The notes beneath the pieces are model-generated. The model searched no databases. It was not told where the DNA came from and was given only the letters and a program-made list of their open reading frames with translations. A program made the position numbers and the translations under genes. Below, piece by piece: positions 32,907 through 41,367 of a stretch of DNA of 64,000 bases (its first letter is position 1; every line of letters starts with the position of its first letter). Source of the DNA: an uncultured Pseudomonadota bacterium (lineage in GTDB: Bacteria > Pseudomonadota > Gammaproteobacteria > Burkholderiales > JALYOK01); assembly GCA_902826775.1 (NCBI GenBank), contig CADEHE010000005.1:124001-188000 (forward strand), read 5' to 3'.

Positions 32907-33872
32907 ATGAACCTCAAACATTTGCTCGCAAGCTGCCTGTTGACTGTGTCGTGTGCGCCATGGTTGCAGGCTGCTGAACCTGCAGCTGCGGGCAACGGCG
33001 CGGCGGCTGCACCGGTGCGGTTGAACCGCATGATCGAGATCTGGGAGCAAGGCAAGCCGGTATTTGGCACCTTCGCGCGCTTTCGCGATCCGGATGGGGC
33101 GTTGTATTACGCCGGCACGGATTTGGACTTCGTCATTTTCGACACCGAGCACGGCCCGACCGATTTCAATCAACTGCGCGTGTTCTTGCAGTTCATGGTG
33201 GACAAATCGCGTTTGCTGAAAAAAGGCAATCTACAACCGAACGTCGTCCCGCTGGTGCGCATCCCCGGCAACGGCGCGGAGGGTAACCAGTGGACCGTTA
33301 AGCAGGCGCTCGACTCCGGCGCATTCGGCTTGATGGCGCCGCACATTGCCAATCTCGATGAAGCGCTCGCGATTGTCAGCGCCTCGCGTTACCCGCAAAA
33401 GATCGATGCTAAAGATCAAGAACCGGCGGGCGAACGCGGCGCCGCTCCGGGCAACGCCGCGCGCTATTGGGGTGTGAGCGTGCCAGAGTATTTCGAGCGC
33501 GCTGATCTCTGGCCGCTCGATGCCAAGGGCGAGTTGGCGTTGATTGCGATGATCGAAAGCGAAGCGGGCGTCGAGAACGCTAAAGAGATGCTGAGCGAAG
33601 CCAAAGGTATCGCGGCGGTGTTTATTGGGCCGACGGACCTATCTTCTTCGCTCGGTTACGCGGGTCAACCGGAGCATCCTGAGGTTGAGAAAGCGATCCA
33701 AGAAGTGTTGGCGGTGACCAAAGAACTCAATATTCCGTGCGGTATTCTCGTCAACAAGGGCAACATCGAGAAGCGCGTGCAAGAAGGTTTCCGTTTTTTG
33801 GTGATTGCCGGCACGCCGGGTGAAGTTGAGGACGCCGCGAAGATGGGCCGCGCAGCGAGCGGAAGGCAGTAA
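32907..33872 (+). CDS. Exported HpcH/HpaI-family aldolase
   Basis: A 321-residue TIM-barrel protein of the HpcH/HpaI aldolase/citrate lyase family, with a signal peptide (MNLKHLLASCLLTVSCAPW, cut after LQAAE). AAGGAG precedes the ATG. It retains the family strands GTFARFRDPD, FVIFDTEHGP, VVPLVRIPGN (substrate-binding Arg), ALIAMIESEAGV (metal-binding Glu) and FIGPTDLSSSLG (Asp). HpcH aldolases cleave 2-keto-3-deoxy acids to pyruvate and an aldehyde in the cytoplasm, so a leader is odd. The nearby C in the leader (VSCAPW) could allow lipidation. An insertion KIDAKDQEPAGERG follows the central helix. Confidence 0.83.
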   Translation: MNLKHLLASCLLTVSCAPWLQAAEPAAAGNGAAAAPVRLNRMIEIWEQGKPVFGTFARFRDPDGALYYAGTDLDFVIFDTEHGPTDFNQLRVFLQFMVDKSRLLKKGNLQPNVVPLVRIPGNGAEGNQWTVKQALDSGAFGLMAPHIANLDEALAIVSASRYPQKIDAKDQEPAGERGAAPGNAARYWGVSVPEYFERADLWPLDAKGELALIAMIESEAGVENAKEMLSEAKGIAAVFIGPTDLSSSLGYAGQPEHPEVEKAIQEVLAVTKELNIPCGILVNKGNIEKRVQEGFRFLVIAGTPGEVEDAAKMGRAASGRQ

Positions 33873-33903
33873 CGCAGAACATTCGAAATAAGGCGGGATT
33901 GAC

Positions 33904-34713
33904 ATGGCTGAAGTCGTTACTTCCACCGGCGCAATTCACTACCGCGTAGACGATTTGACGGCGCCTTGGGCCAGTACCGGGCAAACGATTCTGTTTCATC
34001 ACGGCATTGGCGCCGACCTCAACATCTGGGGCAACTGGCTGCCGGTGCTGGCGCCTTACTATCGGCTGGTGCGCTTCGACATGCGCGGCTTCGGGCAGTC
34101 TGTGGTGCCGCCGGATGATTTCGTCTGGTCGTTCGATGTGCTGGTGCAAGACGCCCTCGCGGTGGCGAACGCGGTCGGTGTCGAAAAATTTCACTTGGTC
34201 GGAGAATCGATCGGTGGCACTGCGGCGATCGCGTTCGCGCTACAGCACCCGCAGCGCGTGGCGAGCTTGACTTTGTCGAACGCTGCCGCTCGCGGCGGAC
34301 TGGTATCAAACGTTTCGAACTGGCGCGACATGGTGAAACATGCCGGTCAAAGCGGATGGGCGCAGTTCATGATGCAGTCGCGTTTTCACCCCGGTGCGCT
34401 GCCGACCGCGCAGCACAACTGGTTTACTACGGTGCACGAGCGCTGCTCTATGGCAGCGTGTTTCGGCCTTGCTGACGTGCTGCTCGAAAGCGATTTGACC
34501 GAACAACTTGAGCGTGTCGCGGCGCCGACGCTGTTGCTTGCACCGGACGCAAGCCCATTCATTCCGCTGGAAGTGATGGTCGATATGCGCCGGCGTTTTG
34601 CGCGCGCCGACTTGCAAGTGTTTGCGCACGCCAAGCACGGCTTGCCGCTTTCTCACGGCGAAGCATGCGCGAATGTGCTGCGCGCGTTTCTGTCGCAGCA
34701 TTCCAGCAAGTAG
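33904..34713 (+). CDS. Alpha/beta hydrolase
   Basis: A 269-residue hydrolase resembling 3-oxoadipate enol-lactonase (PcaD). The oxyanion HHGIGADLNIWG precedes the nucleophile Ser102 in GESIGGT, followed by an acid in LLLAPDASPF and His in AKHGLPLSHG. It cleaves an ester or lactone. It sits 31 bases after the aldolase and is followed by a lactonase-like SMP-30 gene, which fits a pathway that opens a lactone or enol-lactone. Confidence 0.85.
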   Translation: MAEVVTSTGAIHYRVDDLTAPWASTGQTILFHHGIGADLNIWGNWLPVLAPYYRLVRFDMRGFGQSVVPPDDFVWSFDVLVQDALAVANAVGVEKFHLVGESIGGTAAIAFALQHPQRVASLTLSNAAARGGLVSNVSNWRDMVKHAGQSGWAQFMMQSRFHPGALPTAQHNWFTTVHERCSMAACFGLADVLLESDLTEQLERVAAPTLLLAPDASPFIPLEVMVDMRRRFARADLQVFAHAKHGLPLSHGEACANVLRAFLSQHSSK

Positions 34714-34721
34714 AGGGGACG

Positions 34722-35633
34722 ATGTTTGCGCCGCCGCAGGTAATACAAGCTGAGGTATGGACTCGTGTACCAGATTCATTGAGAAAGAACGGGCAATACT
34801 CCCCTTGGCTAGAGGTGCACAAGCGTTTGGGCTACGGCTGCTTTCTGGAGGGCCCAAGCTTTGATCGCGACGGCAATTTTTATTGCACCGATATTCCCTT
34901 CGGCCGGATTTTTCGCGTCACACCGCAAGGGCAATGGGATGTGATCGCCGAATATGACGGCGAACCCAACGGGCTAAAGATCCACAAAGACGGGCGCATT
35001 TTCTTAGCCGATCACAAGCGCGGCTTGCTCATTCTCGACCCGAACAGCGGCAAGATCGAGCCGATGCTGGAAAACGCCAACGGCGTGCCGTTCAAAGGCT
35101 TGAACGATCTGTTTTTCACGCCCAACGGCGACATCTATTTCACTGATCAAGGCCAAACCGGCTTGCAAGACCCGACCGGGCGCTTGTTCTGTTACCGCAG
35201 CAGCGGCAGGCTGGAGAAGCTGCTCGACAACGTGCCGAGCCCGAACGGGCTCGTAGTTGCGCCTGATGGCGAGCAGATTTTTCTTGCGGTGACGCGCGGT
35301 AACCACGTCTGGCGACTGCTGTTCACGCACGAGAATAAACCGACCAAAGTTGGTGTCTTCATTCAACTTTCCGGCGGCGTCGGGCCCGACGGCATGGCGA
35401 TGGATGAAGCAGGCAATCTCGTCATCTGCCATTTCAACATGGGCTCGGTGTGGGTGTTTAGCCCACTCGGCGAGCCGCTCTATCGCATCAAATCGCCGGC
35501 GGGGCTGTTCACCACCAACTGCGCCTTCGGCGGTCCCGACCGCAAGACGCTCTACATCACCGAATCGGATTCAGGCTCCATCCTCCGCGCCCAGTTGTCC
35601 ACAGCCGGGCGAGCGATGTACTCGCACGGCTAA
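34722..35633 (+). CDS. SMP-30/gluconolactonase family protein
   Basis: A 303-residue six-bladed beta-propeller of the SMP-30/gluconolactonase/LRE group, starting at 34722 after AGAGGGGAC. Family segments seen: FLEGPSFDRDGNFYCTD with metal-binding Glu, GEPNGLKIHKDGRIF, GLNDLFFTPNGDIYFTDQG (Asn/Asp) and GPDGMAMDEAGNLVI. These enzymes hydrolyse sugar lactones with a divalent metal. The last residues (GRAMYSHG) and stop are encoded inside the first unit of a 39-base tandem repeat, so the C-terminus may have been altered by repeat expansion. Confidence 0.87.
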   Translation: MFAPPQVIQAEVWTRVPDSLRKNGQYSPWLEVHKRLGYGCFLEGPSFDRDGNFYCTDIPFGRIFRVTPQGQWDVIAEYDGEPNGLKIHKDGRIFLADHKRGLLILDPNSGKIEPMLENANGVPFKGLNDLFFTPNGDIYFTDQGQTGLQDPTGRLFCYRSSGRLEKLLDNVPSPNGLVVAPDGEQIFLAVTRGNHVWRLLFTHENKPTKVGVFIQLSGGVGPDGMAMDEAGNLVICHFNMGSVWVFSPLGEPLYRIKSPAGLFTTNCAFGGPDRKTLYITESDSGSILRAQLSTAGRAMYSHG

Positions 35634-35936
35634 TTTAGGACCACCGGGCGAGCGATGTACTCGCACGGCTAATTTAGGACTACCGGGCGAGTGATGTATT
35701 CGCACGGCTAGTTTACTGAGGATTACAAAATCTCGTGACAAGGCAAATCATAATCCCGTCATTCCCGCGAAGGTGGGAATCCATAACCCGCTCCGCACGC
35801 CGCATGGGTCCCTGCCTGCGCGGGGACGATAAACGTGTCTCGGCATTATGTAACTGCAAATAGAACTACCCGGCGAGCGATGTACTTGCACCGCTAGTTC
35901 GTCGTCTCAGGGCGAGCTATGTTGTCGCATCTGTTG
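35605..35936 (+). repeat. 39-base tandem repeat with decaying copies
   Basis: Three near-identical units with an exact 39-base period start at 35605, 35644 and 35683, each beginning CCGGGCGAG and containing CTCGCACGGCTA (the third with a few changes). A fourth, diverged copy lies at 35869-35901 and a fifth, weaker one at about 35910-35936. The unit has a small dyad, GCGAG...CTCGC. The first unit encodes the end and stop of the SMP-30 gene. Position and period are read directly. Confidence 0.8.
35755..35829. repeat. Dispersed palindromic repeat (REP-like)
   Basis: Two hairpins lie side by side: ATTCCC (35761-35766) with GGGAAT (35775-35780), and GTCCC (35808-35812) with GGGAC (35823-35827). 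This type of element, beginning GTCATTCCCGCGAAGG, is found at many sites in beta- and gammaproteobacterial genomes. It is inserted between copies three and four of the tandem repeat. Only one copy is seen in the window. Confidence 0.6.
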
Positions 35937-35975
35937 CGCGCGCTGTACCGCGTAGGTGCCACCCATGAGGCGACG

Positions 35976-36344
35976 TTAGGATTTGTACTCCAACACTACC
36001 CATTCGGCAATTTCCTGCAAGATCGCCTCCACTTCACCGATCGGGCTGGTCATCGAGAGCTCGACCCCAGGGTGGCTTTGCTTGATTTGCTCGATCAGGC
36101 GCGGCAGATCCTCGCGCAAGTGCCCGCCTTGAGCCATGAACAGCGGCACTACTGTGATCGCCGCTGCACCTTGGGCGATGACGGTTTCGCACGCGGCAGC
36201 AAGATTCGGCTTCATCATTTCCAGGAATGCCAACTCGATCGGCGTTCCGGGCAAGCGCGCACGAAGCAACGCCTGAATGCGATGAAATGGGCGCGCCCAT
36301 TCAGGATCGCGCGCGCCATGTGCAAAGAGAATGATTGCTCGCAT
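35976..36344 (-). CDS. CbiX-like sirohydrochlorin chelatase-type protein
   Basis: A 122-residue single-domain CbiX-type protein. The start at 36344 gives MRAIILFAHGARDPEW, with His9 in the FAHG motif (metal-binding in chelatases), and VVPLFMAQGGHLREDLP as the second conserved block. Such short CbiX proteins insert cobalt or nickel into sirohydrochlorin when dimeric. The longer open frame upstream overlaps the tRNA-Phe and is not used. A role in corrinoid or siroheme metabolism is plausible, given the other B12-related genes, but no pathway gene is adjacent. Confidence 0.8.
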   Translation of the reverse strand: MRAIILFAHGARDPEWARPFHRIQALLRARLPGTPIELAFLEMMKPNLAAACETVIAQGAAAITVVPLFMAQGGHLREDLPRLIEQIKQSHPGVELSMTSPIGEVEAILQEIAEWVVLEYKS

Positions 36345-36398
36345 CGAAGAGCGTTTTTCCAGGGGCGTTGCGCGGGCACTGCGTCGACTAAGGAAGAG

Positions 36399-36474
<76 letters not shown>

Positions 36475-36736
36475 ATGTAATGCCATTGCTACGTTACATC
36501 ATCTCGATCACGCGGCGTTGCCCATGGAGCGGGCCACCGCCGCGGAAGACTTCGCCAATTTCATCGCGGTGTCGAGGATCGAGGCTCTGCACCTCGCAAG
36601 CTTCCACGCGAGGGCGAGATTGTAACAGTGGCGAATGGATTTCGCCAAAGAAGCGCAGCTGGGGCGCCGGCGGCGCCCCAGAAGGCTAAGAGGGCCGAGC
36701 GCTTAGCTGAACCGTCGTGCAGTGCGCTTCCGACGA
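36475..36736. other. Intergenic region after the YHS gene
   Basis: This is a 262-base gap between tRNA-Phe and the broken YHS gene, and no gene can be supported in it. The only structure seen is the hairpin at 36659-36681. A short open frame from about 36520 to 36622 exists on the plus strand but has no start signal or recognisable family. Confidence 0.4.
36659..36681. terminator. Strong perfect hairpin downstream of the YHS gene
   Basis: CTGGGGCGCC (36659-36668) and GGCGCCCCAG (36672-36681) make a perfect 10-base-pair stem with a three-base loop. On the minus strand it follows the YHS stop by about 55 bases and is itself followed by a weakly T-rich stretch, so it is probably a transcription terminator of that gene. 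Confidence 0.6.
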
Positions 36737-37198
36737 CTATTCGAAGACTTTCTCGAGCTTCGCCACGTCGGCCCAGTTCTTGTCGGCCTGCATCACGTAG
36801 GTTGAAACGTCTTTGTCCCAGTCCGCCTGCACCTTGGCGTCATAGTTCAAGTACAGCTTGCCGTCGACGATCTTGAACGCTTCACCCTCGATTTTGGCCT
36901 TCGCCCCTTTCGCGACGCCGTAAGCACAGAATCCGTCGTACTAGGGCGCATATTTGCCCGGGTTCGCTGCGAACGCTTCACGGTTTGCCGCGCTGGCGAA
37001 GTGGAAAGTGGAGCCTTTGTAGACCACGGTGTGTTCCGCTGTGCCCTTTGTGGCGTGGCCGTCCTTGAAGTAAGCCACGGGATCGAAGCCTTTGATCGCG
37101 ACGCCATCTTTTTCGTAAAACGCTCCAGCCAATGCCAAGCTGGCGCTTAGCGCAAAACTACCGAAGGCAATCAATTTGGTCAAACCAAAAGCGTGCAT
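36737..37198 (-). pseudogene. YHS-domain protein interrupted by an amber codon
   Basis: From an ATG at 37198 (GGAG upstream) runs a signal peptide (MHAFGLTKLIAFGSFALSAS, cut near LALAGA) and a YHS domain (GVAIKGFDPVAYF, YKGSTFHFASAANREAF). At 36941-36943 an in-frame TAG follows KYAP. Beyond it the same frame continues for 68 codons with good family sequence (YDGFCAYGVAKG, DGKLYLNYDAKVQ) to the natural stop at 36737. The TAG replaces the Gln usual in YAPQY, a single C-to-T change. No other damage is visible, so it is either a very recent pseudogene, an assembly error, or an amber-suppressed gene. It is not the UGA position used in YHS selenoproteins. Confidence 0.85.
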
Positions 37199-37233
37199 GT
37201 TGTTTCTCCTCTGCTGTATTGAATACAAACCAG

Positions 37234-37977
37234 TTACTGCACGGTAAAACCGCCGTCAAAACGCATCGGCTGCCCCGTCATGAAGGAGGCGCCGTCCGAA
37301 CACAAGAACATTACGGCGCGAGCGACCTCGTCCGGCTGGGCCGCGCGTCCCATCGGGTGCATGCTCGCAAATCCCGCCTGCATGTCTTTGTTGTGCCCGG
37401 TGAAACGATCGAACATGTCCGTCACAACTGCTCCCGGCGCGATGACGTTGATGCGCAATCCGCTGCGAGCGTGTTCTAGGGCCGCGCACTTGGTTAAACC
37501 TTCCACGGCATGTTTGCTAGCTGTGTACACGCTCGCGCCCGGGAAGCCGATCATTCCCACGATCGAAGAAATATTGACGATTGCGCCACCACCGCTCTTG
37601 AGCATAAGCGGGATTTCATGCTTCATCGACAATAGCGTGCCTTTCACGTTGGTATCGAAAACCGCCTGAAAGTTGGCCTCGCTCTCATCGGTGACTGGTT
37701 TGCCGTTGCCTTCCGTGCCGGCGTTGTTAAAAGCGAAATCGAGACGCCCATGCGTGTCCGCAATTCGTCTGATCAAATTCTCGACGTCTGTTTCGCGAGA
37801 GACATCGGTACGGACGAACAGACCTTCTGCTTCTCTGGCGACTTGTTCGCCCTCCGCCTGCCGGCGTCCGGCGATAACAACTTTGCTGCCGGCTTTGGCG
37901 AATGCCAGCGCGGTTGCGCGTCCAATGCCGCTGCCACCACCAGTAATCAATGCAATCTTGCCTGCGAATATGCTCAT
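37234..37977 (-). CDS. SDR family oxidoreductase
   Basis: A 247-residue short-chain dehydrogenase with cofactor motif TGGGSGIG (residues 12-19), an Arg pair after strand 2 (VIAGRRQAE) suggesting NADP, the NNAG motif (FNNAGTEGN), and the Ser-Tyr-Lys set (NISSIVG, SVYTASKHA). It ends in MRFDGGFTVQ, a normal SDR tail. It is divergent from a LysR regulator, the usual layout for a gene controlled by its neighbour. The substrate is not indicated. Confidence 0.9.
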   Translation of the reverse strand: MSIFAGKIALITGGGSGIGRATALAFAKAGSKVVIAGRRQAEGEQVAREAEGLFVRTDVSRETDVENLIRRIADTHGRLDFAFNNAGTEGNGKPVTDESEANFQAVFDTNVKGTLLSMKHEIPLMLKSGGGAIVNISSIVGMIGFPGASVYTASKHAVEGLTKCAALEHARSGLRINVIAPGAVVTDMFDRFTGHNKDMQAGFASMHPMGRAAQPDEVARAVMFLCSDGASFMTGQPMRFDGGFTVQ

Positions 37978-38110
37978 GGGAATCCCATTTCGAAATAAAG
38001 GAGTTCAGCAACCGGAATCAGCCGCTTTGCCGCAGCACGCGGGCTTAGTCGGGTTCGAAGATATTGTTATTGATTCGTGCGGCGAAGATAAGGCCGGCGA
38101 TAGTTATACT

Positions 38111-38133
38111 ATTCATTCGAACTGGGAATGAAT
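38111..38133. promoter_or_regulatory. LysR-type binding site between SDR and lysR
   Basis: ATTCATT (38111-38117), nine bases, then AATGAAT (38127-38133) form a perfect interrupted dyad, including an inner T-N11-A pattern typical of LysR boxes. It lies 10 bases before the LysR GTG, in the 166-base divergent region. A TATACT-like -10 candidate is at 38104-38109. Confidence 0.55.
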
Positions 38134-38143
38134 GAGGTGAGAA

Positions 38144-39103
38144 GTGGACCTGCTGCTTGCGATGCGGAGCTTTGTGCGAGTTGTCGAAACCGGCAGTTTC
38201 ACTGCGGTTGCGCGCGAGATGCGCACCGCTCAGCCGTCGGTTAGCAAGCACGTTGCCTGGCTGGAGCATCATTTGGGTAATCGATTGATGGAGCGCACGA
38301 CGCGCAGGCTATCCCTCACGCAAGAGGCTCTGGAGTATTACGAGCGTGCGAAGGCGATCTTGGGCGAGATCGAGCATGCAGAGCGCATCGTGCGGCACGG
38401 TCGTAGCGAGATCACGGGATTGCTGCGCATCGCCTGCCCAGTGGGATTCGGGCGATTCCAAATCGTGCCGCGATTGCGCTCTTTCCTAACGCTGCATCCG
38501 CATGTGCGCATCGATCTTCGCATGAGCGACGCAATCGTCGATTTGCTTGAGGAAGGCGTTGACGTGGCGATTCGAATTGGCGAACTCGCCGATGCTAACT
38601 TGATCGCGCGCCCTTTAGGAACGACGCATAGAGTCGTTGTCGCCGCTCCCTCGTATCTGCGCGGGCGCAGCACGCCGCGCCATCCACGTGATCTGGCGGC
38701 GCATGAGTGCGTGATTTACAGCGGCTTAGCCACGCGCAACGAGTGGCGCTTTGACGGCCCGCACGGCGCCGAGTCTGTTCGTGTGCAGGGGCGATTCGAA
38801 GTGAACAGCTCGGAGGGCGTGCGTGAAGCCGTTCTTGCCGGAATGGGAATCGGTTTTTCGCCCGCTTGGTTGTTTGCAAACGAATTGAGCAGCAAGTCGC
38901 TGCGGGTATTGCTTCCCGACTATCGCGCTGCGGCAATGCCGATTCATGGCGTGAGCCTTCCGTCACGGCGCTTCGCAGCAAAGATCAAAGCGTTGCTCGA
39001 CTTTTTGCAGCAAGCGTTCGAGGCGGATGAATACGTAACAGCGTATGGCCAGAAGGCTGTGGGCAACGCTAGCAGAAAAAATCCGCAAGTCATAAAAGCG
39101 TAA
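38144..39103 (+). CDS. LysR family transcriptional regulator
   Basis: A 319-residue LysR regulator starting at GTG after GAGGTGAG. The winged helix-turn-helix covers residues 1-60 (ETGSFTAVAREMRTAQPSVS, then LEHHLGNRLMERTTR), and the periplasmic-binding-like effector domain about 90-300. It belongs to the subgroup with GLLRIACPVGFG. It is divergent from the SDR gene and probably controls it through the dyad in the shared region. Confidence 0.9.
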   Translation: MDLLLAMRSFVRVVETGSFTAVAREMRTAQPSVSKHVAWLEHHLGNRLMERTTRRLSLTQEALEYYERAKAILGEIEHAERIVRHGRSEITGLLRIACPVGFGRFQIVPRLRSFLTLHPHVRIDLRMSDAIVDLLEEGVDVAIRIGELADANLIARPLGTTHRVVVAAPSYLRGRSTPRHPRDLAAHECVIYSGLATRNEWRFDGPHGAESVRVQGRFEVNSSEGVREAVLAGMGIGFSPAWLFANELSSKSLRVLLPDYRAAAMPIHGVSLPSRRFAAKIKALLDFLQQAFEADEYVTAYGQKAVGNASRKNPQVIKA

Positions 39104-39152
39104 CCTATTTGTAACTTGCTTGTCACGCTAGCTCGATTAAATGGGCGCAGTC

Positions 39153-39978
39153 ATGAAGTCGCAGAAGCAGCCCACTGAAGCACTCAGCCCCTAGCCGCTA
39201 CCGCAGCATCTGGATATCGGATGTGCACTTGGGCACCCCGGGGTGCCAAAGCAAGTATCTTCTGGATTTTCTGCGTCATCACGAATCGGACTACCTCTAC
39301 CTAGTAGGCGACATCGTCGACGGCTGGCAGATAAAGCGCGCCTGGTACTGGACGCAAGAGCACAACGACGTGGTGCAAAAGCTGCTGCGCAAAGCGCGCA
39401 AGGGCACCCAAGTCACCTACGTAGCAGGCAATCACGACGAAGCCCTGCGCAACTTCCTGGGTTACTCCTTCGGCGGCATTAGTATCGTCGATGAAGCGGT
39501 GCACACCCTGGCCGACGGGCGCAAGTTATGGGTCGTGCATGGCGATTTGTACGACGGCGTGGTGCAACAGGCGCGCTGGCTGGCTATCGCGGGCGACCAA
39601 CTATACGCCCTGATCCTCAAACTCAACCGCTGGTACAACCACCTGCGCGCCAAACTCGGCTTGCAATACTGGTCGCTGTCGCAGTACCTCAAACACAAAA
39701 CCAAGAACGCCATCAACTTCATCACCGACTTTGAAGGCGCCGTGGCGCGCGAAGCCAAGCGGCGCGGCCTGCAGGGTGTGGTGTGCGGGCATATCCACAA
39801 ACCGGTAATCAAGGAAATCGAAGGCGTGCTCTATTGCAACGACGGCGATTGGGTCGAGAGCCTATCGGCACTGGCGGAGACCTACGAAGGCGAACTCAAG
39901 CTTATCGAGTGGCAACACTTGCTCAGTCACGGCAGCGCCGCCGCGGTCACCGTTGAAGAAGAGGAGATCTACGCATGA
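39153..39978 (+). CDS. Calcineurin-like phosphoesterase, probable frameshift at its start
   Basis: A metallophosphoesterase of the UDP-2,3-diacylglucosamine diphosphatase (LpxH)-like type. Visible metal motifs: SDVHLG, GDIVDGW, GNHDEA, VVHGD and GHIHKP. The first GTG in the main frame (39223) begins inside the first motif and loses its catalytic Asp, so it cannot be the real start. Sense continues upstream as SRYRSIWISD to a stop at 39154-39156, with no ATG. An ATG at 39153 in another frame reads 12 residues (MKSQKQPTEALS...) and joins perfectly if one C is removed from the CCCC run at 39188-39191. A one-base insertion, real or from sequencing, is the simplest reading. It overlaps the glycosyltransferase by ATGA. 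Confidence 0.8.
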
Positions 39979-41024
39979 AAGTGATGATGATTACTGATGC
40001 TTGGCTGCCGCAGGTCAACGGTGTGGTGACCACCTTAGGGCAGATCCGCGGCGGCCTAGTGCAACGCGGCCACGAGGTAGATTTCCTCACCCCGGTGGAG
40101 TTTGCCTCGGTGCCTTGCCCGAGCTACCCGGAGATTCGCCTTAGCCTCATGCCCTATGCGCGAGTCAAGCGGCGCATCGAGCAAATGCGCCCGGATGCCA
40201 TACACATCGCCACCGAAGGTCCCTTGGGATTGGCCGCGCGCAAGTATTGCGTGCGCCACGGCATGAGCTTTACCACCGCCTACCACACCCGCTTTCCGGA
40301 GTACGTGCATGCGCGCACACGCTTGCCGGTAGGCATTAGCTACGCTTGGCTGCGCCGCTTCCACGCGCCGGCGCAAGCGGTAATGGTACCCACGCCGGCG
40401 ATTCGGCAAGATCTGAGCGCGCGCGGGTTCAGCAACACCGTACTGTGGACGCGCGGAGTGGATACCCAAACCTTTGCCCCCACCGAACGCAGCGCGCTAA
40501 GCACCAGGCGCCCGATCTTCTTGTATGTCGGGCGCGTAGCGGTGGAGAAGAATATCGAGGCCTTCTTAAAGCTCGACTTGCCGGGATCGAAATGGGTGGT
40601 GGGTGAGGGGCCACAGCGCGAGAAGCTGCAAAAGGCTTACCCCGACGTGCACTTTGCCGGCATTAAGACGCCAACCGAACTAGCGCGCTACTACAGTGCT
40701 GCCGACGTGTTCGTGTTTCCGAGTTTGACCGACACCTTTGGCTTGGTCATGCTCGAAGCGTTGGCTTGCGGTACGCCGGTGGCGGCCTTTCCGGTGGCCG
40801 GGCCGATCGATGTTATCGGCACGGCTAAGGTTGGAGTGCTCGATCACGACCTGCGCCAGGCGTGCTTGAGCGCTTTAAACATAGATCGCGCTCAAGCGCG
40901 CGCCTACGCCGAAACCTTCTCGTGGCAAAAGAGCATTTCGCAATTCGAATCGTACCTGGTGCACGCTCACGGCGGCTCGGCGCGCCAAGCAGTTAACGCG
41001 CCTTTTGGGCAAGGCGCCCAATAA
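39975..41024 (+). CDS. Glycosyltransferase family 4-type protein
   Basis: A 349-residue GT-B glycosyltransferase. The N-terminal domain (ITDAWLPQVNGVVTTLG) is the acceptor half; the C-terminal half has LYVGRVAVEKNIEAFL, VVGEGPQREKL and the donor-binding DTFGLVMLEALACGTPVAA. These features match GDP-mannose-type alpha-mannosyltransferases that act on lipids or polysaccharides at the inner membrane. The start overlaps the phosphoesterase stop (ATGA), so the two are co-translated. Acceptor and donor are not proved. Confidence 0.88.
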   Translation: MKVMMITDAWLPQVNGVVTTLGQIRGGLVQRGHEVDFLTPVEFASVPCPSYPEIRLSLMPYARVKRRIEQMRPDAIHIATEGPLGLAARKYCVRHGMSFTTAYHTRFPEYVHARTRLPVGISYAWLRRFHAPAQAVMVPTPAIRQDLSARGFSNTVLWTRGVDTQTFAPTERSALSTRRPIFLYVGRVAVEKNIEAFLKLDLPGSKWVVGEGPQREKLQKAYPDVHFAGIKTPTELARYYSAADVFVFPSLTDTFGLVMLEALACGTPVAAFPVAGPIDVIGTAKVGVLDHDLRQACLSALNIDRAQARAYAETFSWQKSISQFESYLVHAHGGSARQAVNAPFGQGAQ

Positions 41025-41038
41025 GCCGCGACTACGCC

Positions 41039-41260
41039 CTAGTTCGCCCGCTTGCGCCCCAACTGAGCCGCGGCTGCGGCTGCCTGCACCAAGGCGCGCG
41101 TGCTCGCCAAGCGCCGGTTGCGTGACTCGAATCGCATCGAGCACTTACGCTCAAACTGCTGCATCTGAAACTTGTCCACTGCAGTGGTCGAGCCGTAGCG
41201 CTCCGTTAGCATTTCCAGCGAGATATCTGCTGTGCACAACACTCTTTCCTGAGCGGTCAT
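41039..41260 (-). CDS. Small hypothetical protein
   Basis: A 73-residue protein starting at 41260 with AAGGAAA upstream. It is basic and Gln/Arg-rich, with an N-terminal half of mixed charge (MTAQERVLCTADISLEML) and an Ala-rich, Arg-rich tail. No domain is recognised. It is convergent with the glycosyltransferase (14 bases). A good ribosome site and sensible composition favour a real gene, but the evidence is limited. Confidence 0.5.
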   Translation of the reverse strand: MTAQERVLCTADISLEMLTERYGSTTAVDKFQMQQFERKCSMRFESRNRRLASTRALVQAAAAAAQLGRKRAN

Positions 41261-41367
41261 GGGTTTCCTTGAGTAATCAGTACACTGGAAAAGGTTCTGC
41301 AGCAAACAACTGAGCCTTACAATTGATAGGTAGATATTCGAGCGCTCATCTTACCGCGGACGCGTGC

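Noticed and set aside
36520..36622. Short plus-strand frame (about 33 codons) after tRNA-Phe
   Set aside because: Plausible composition, but no ribosome site and no recognised family.
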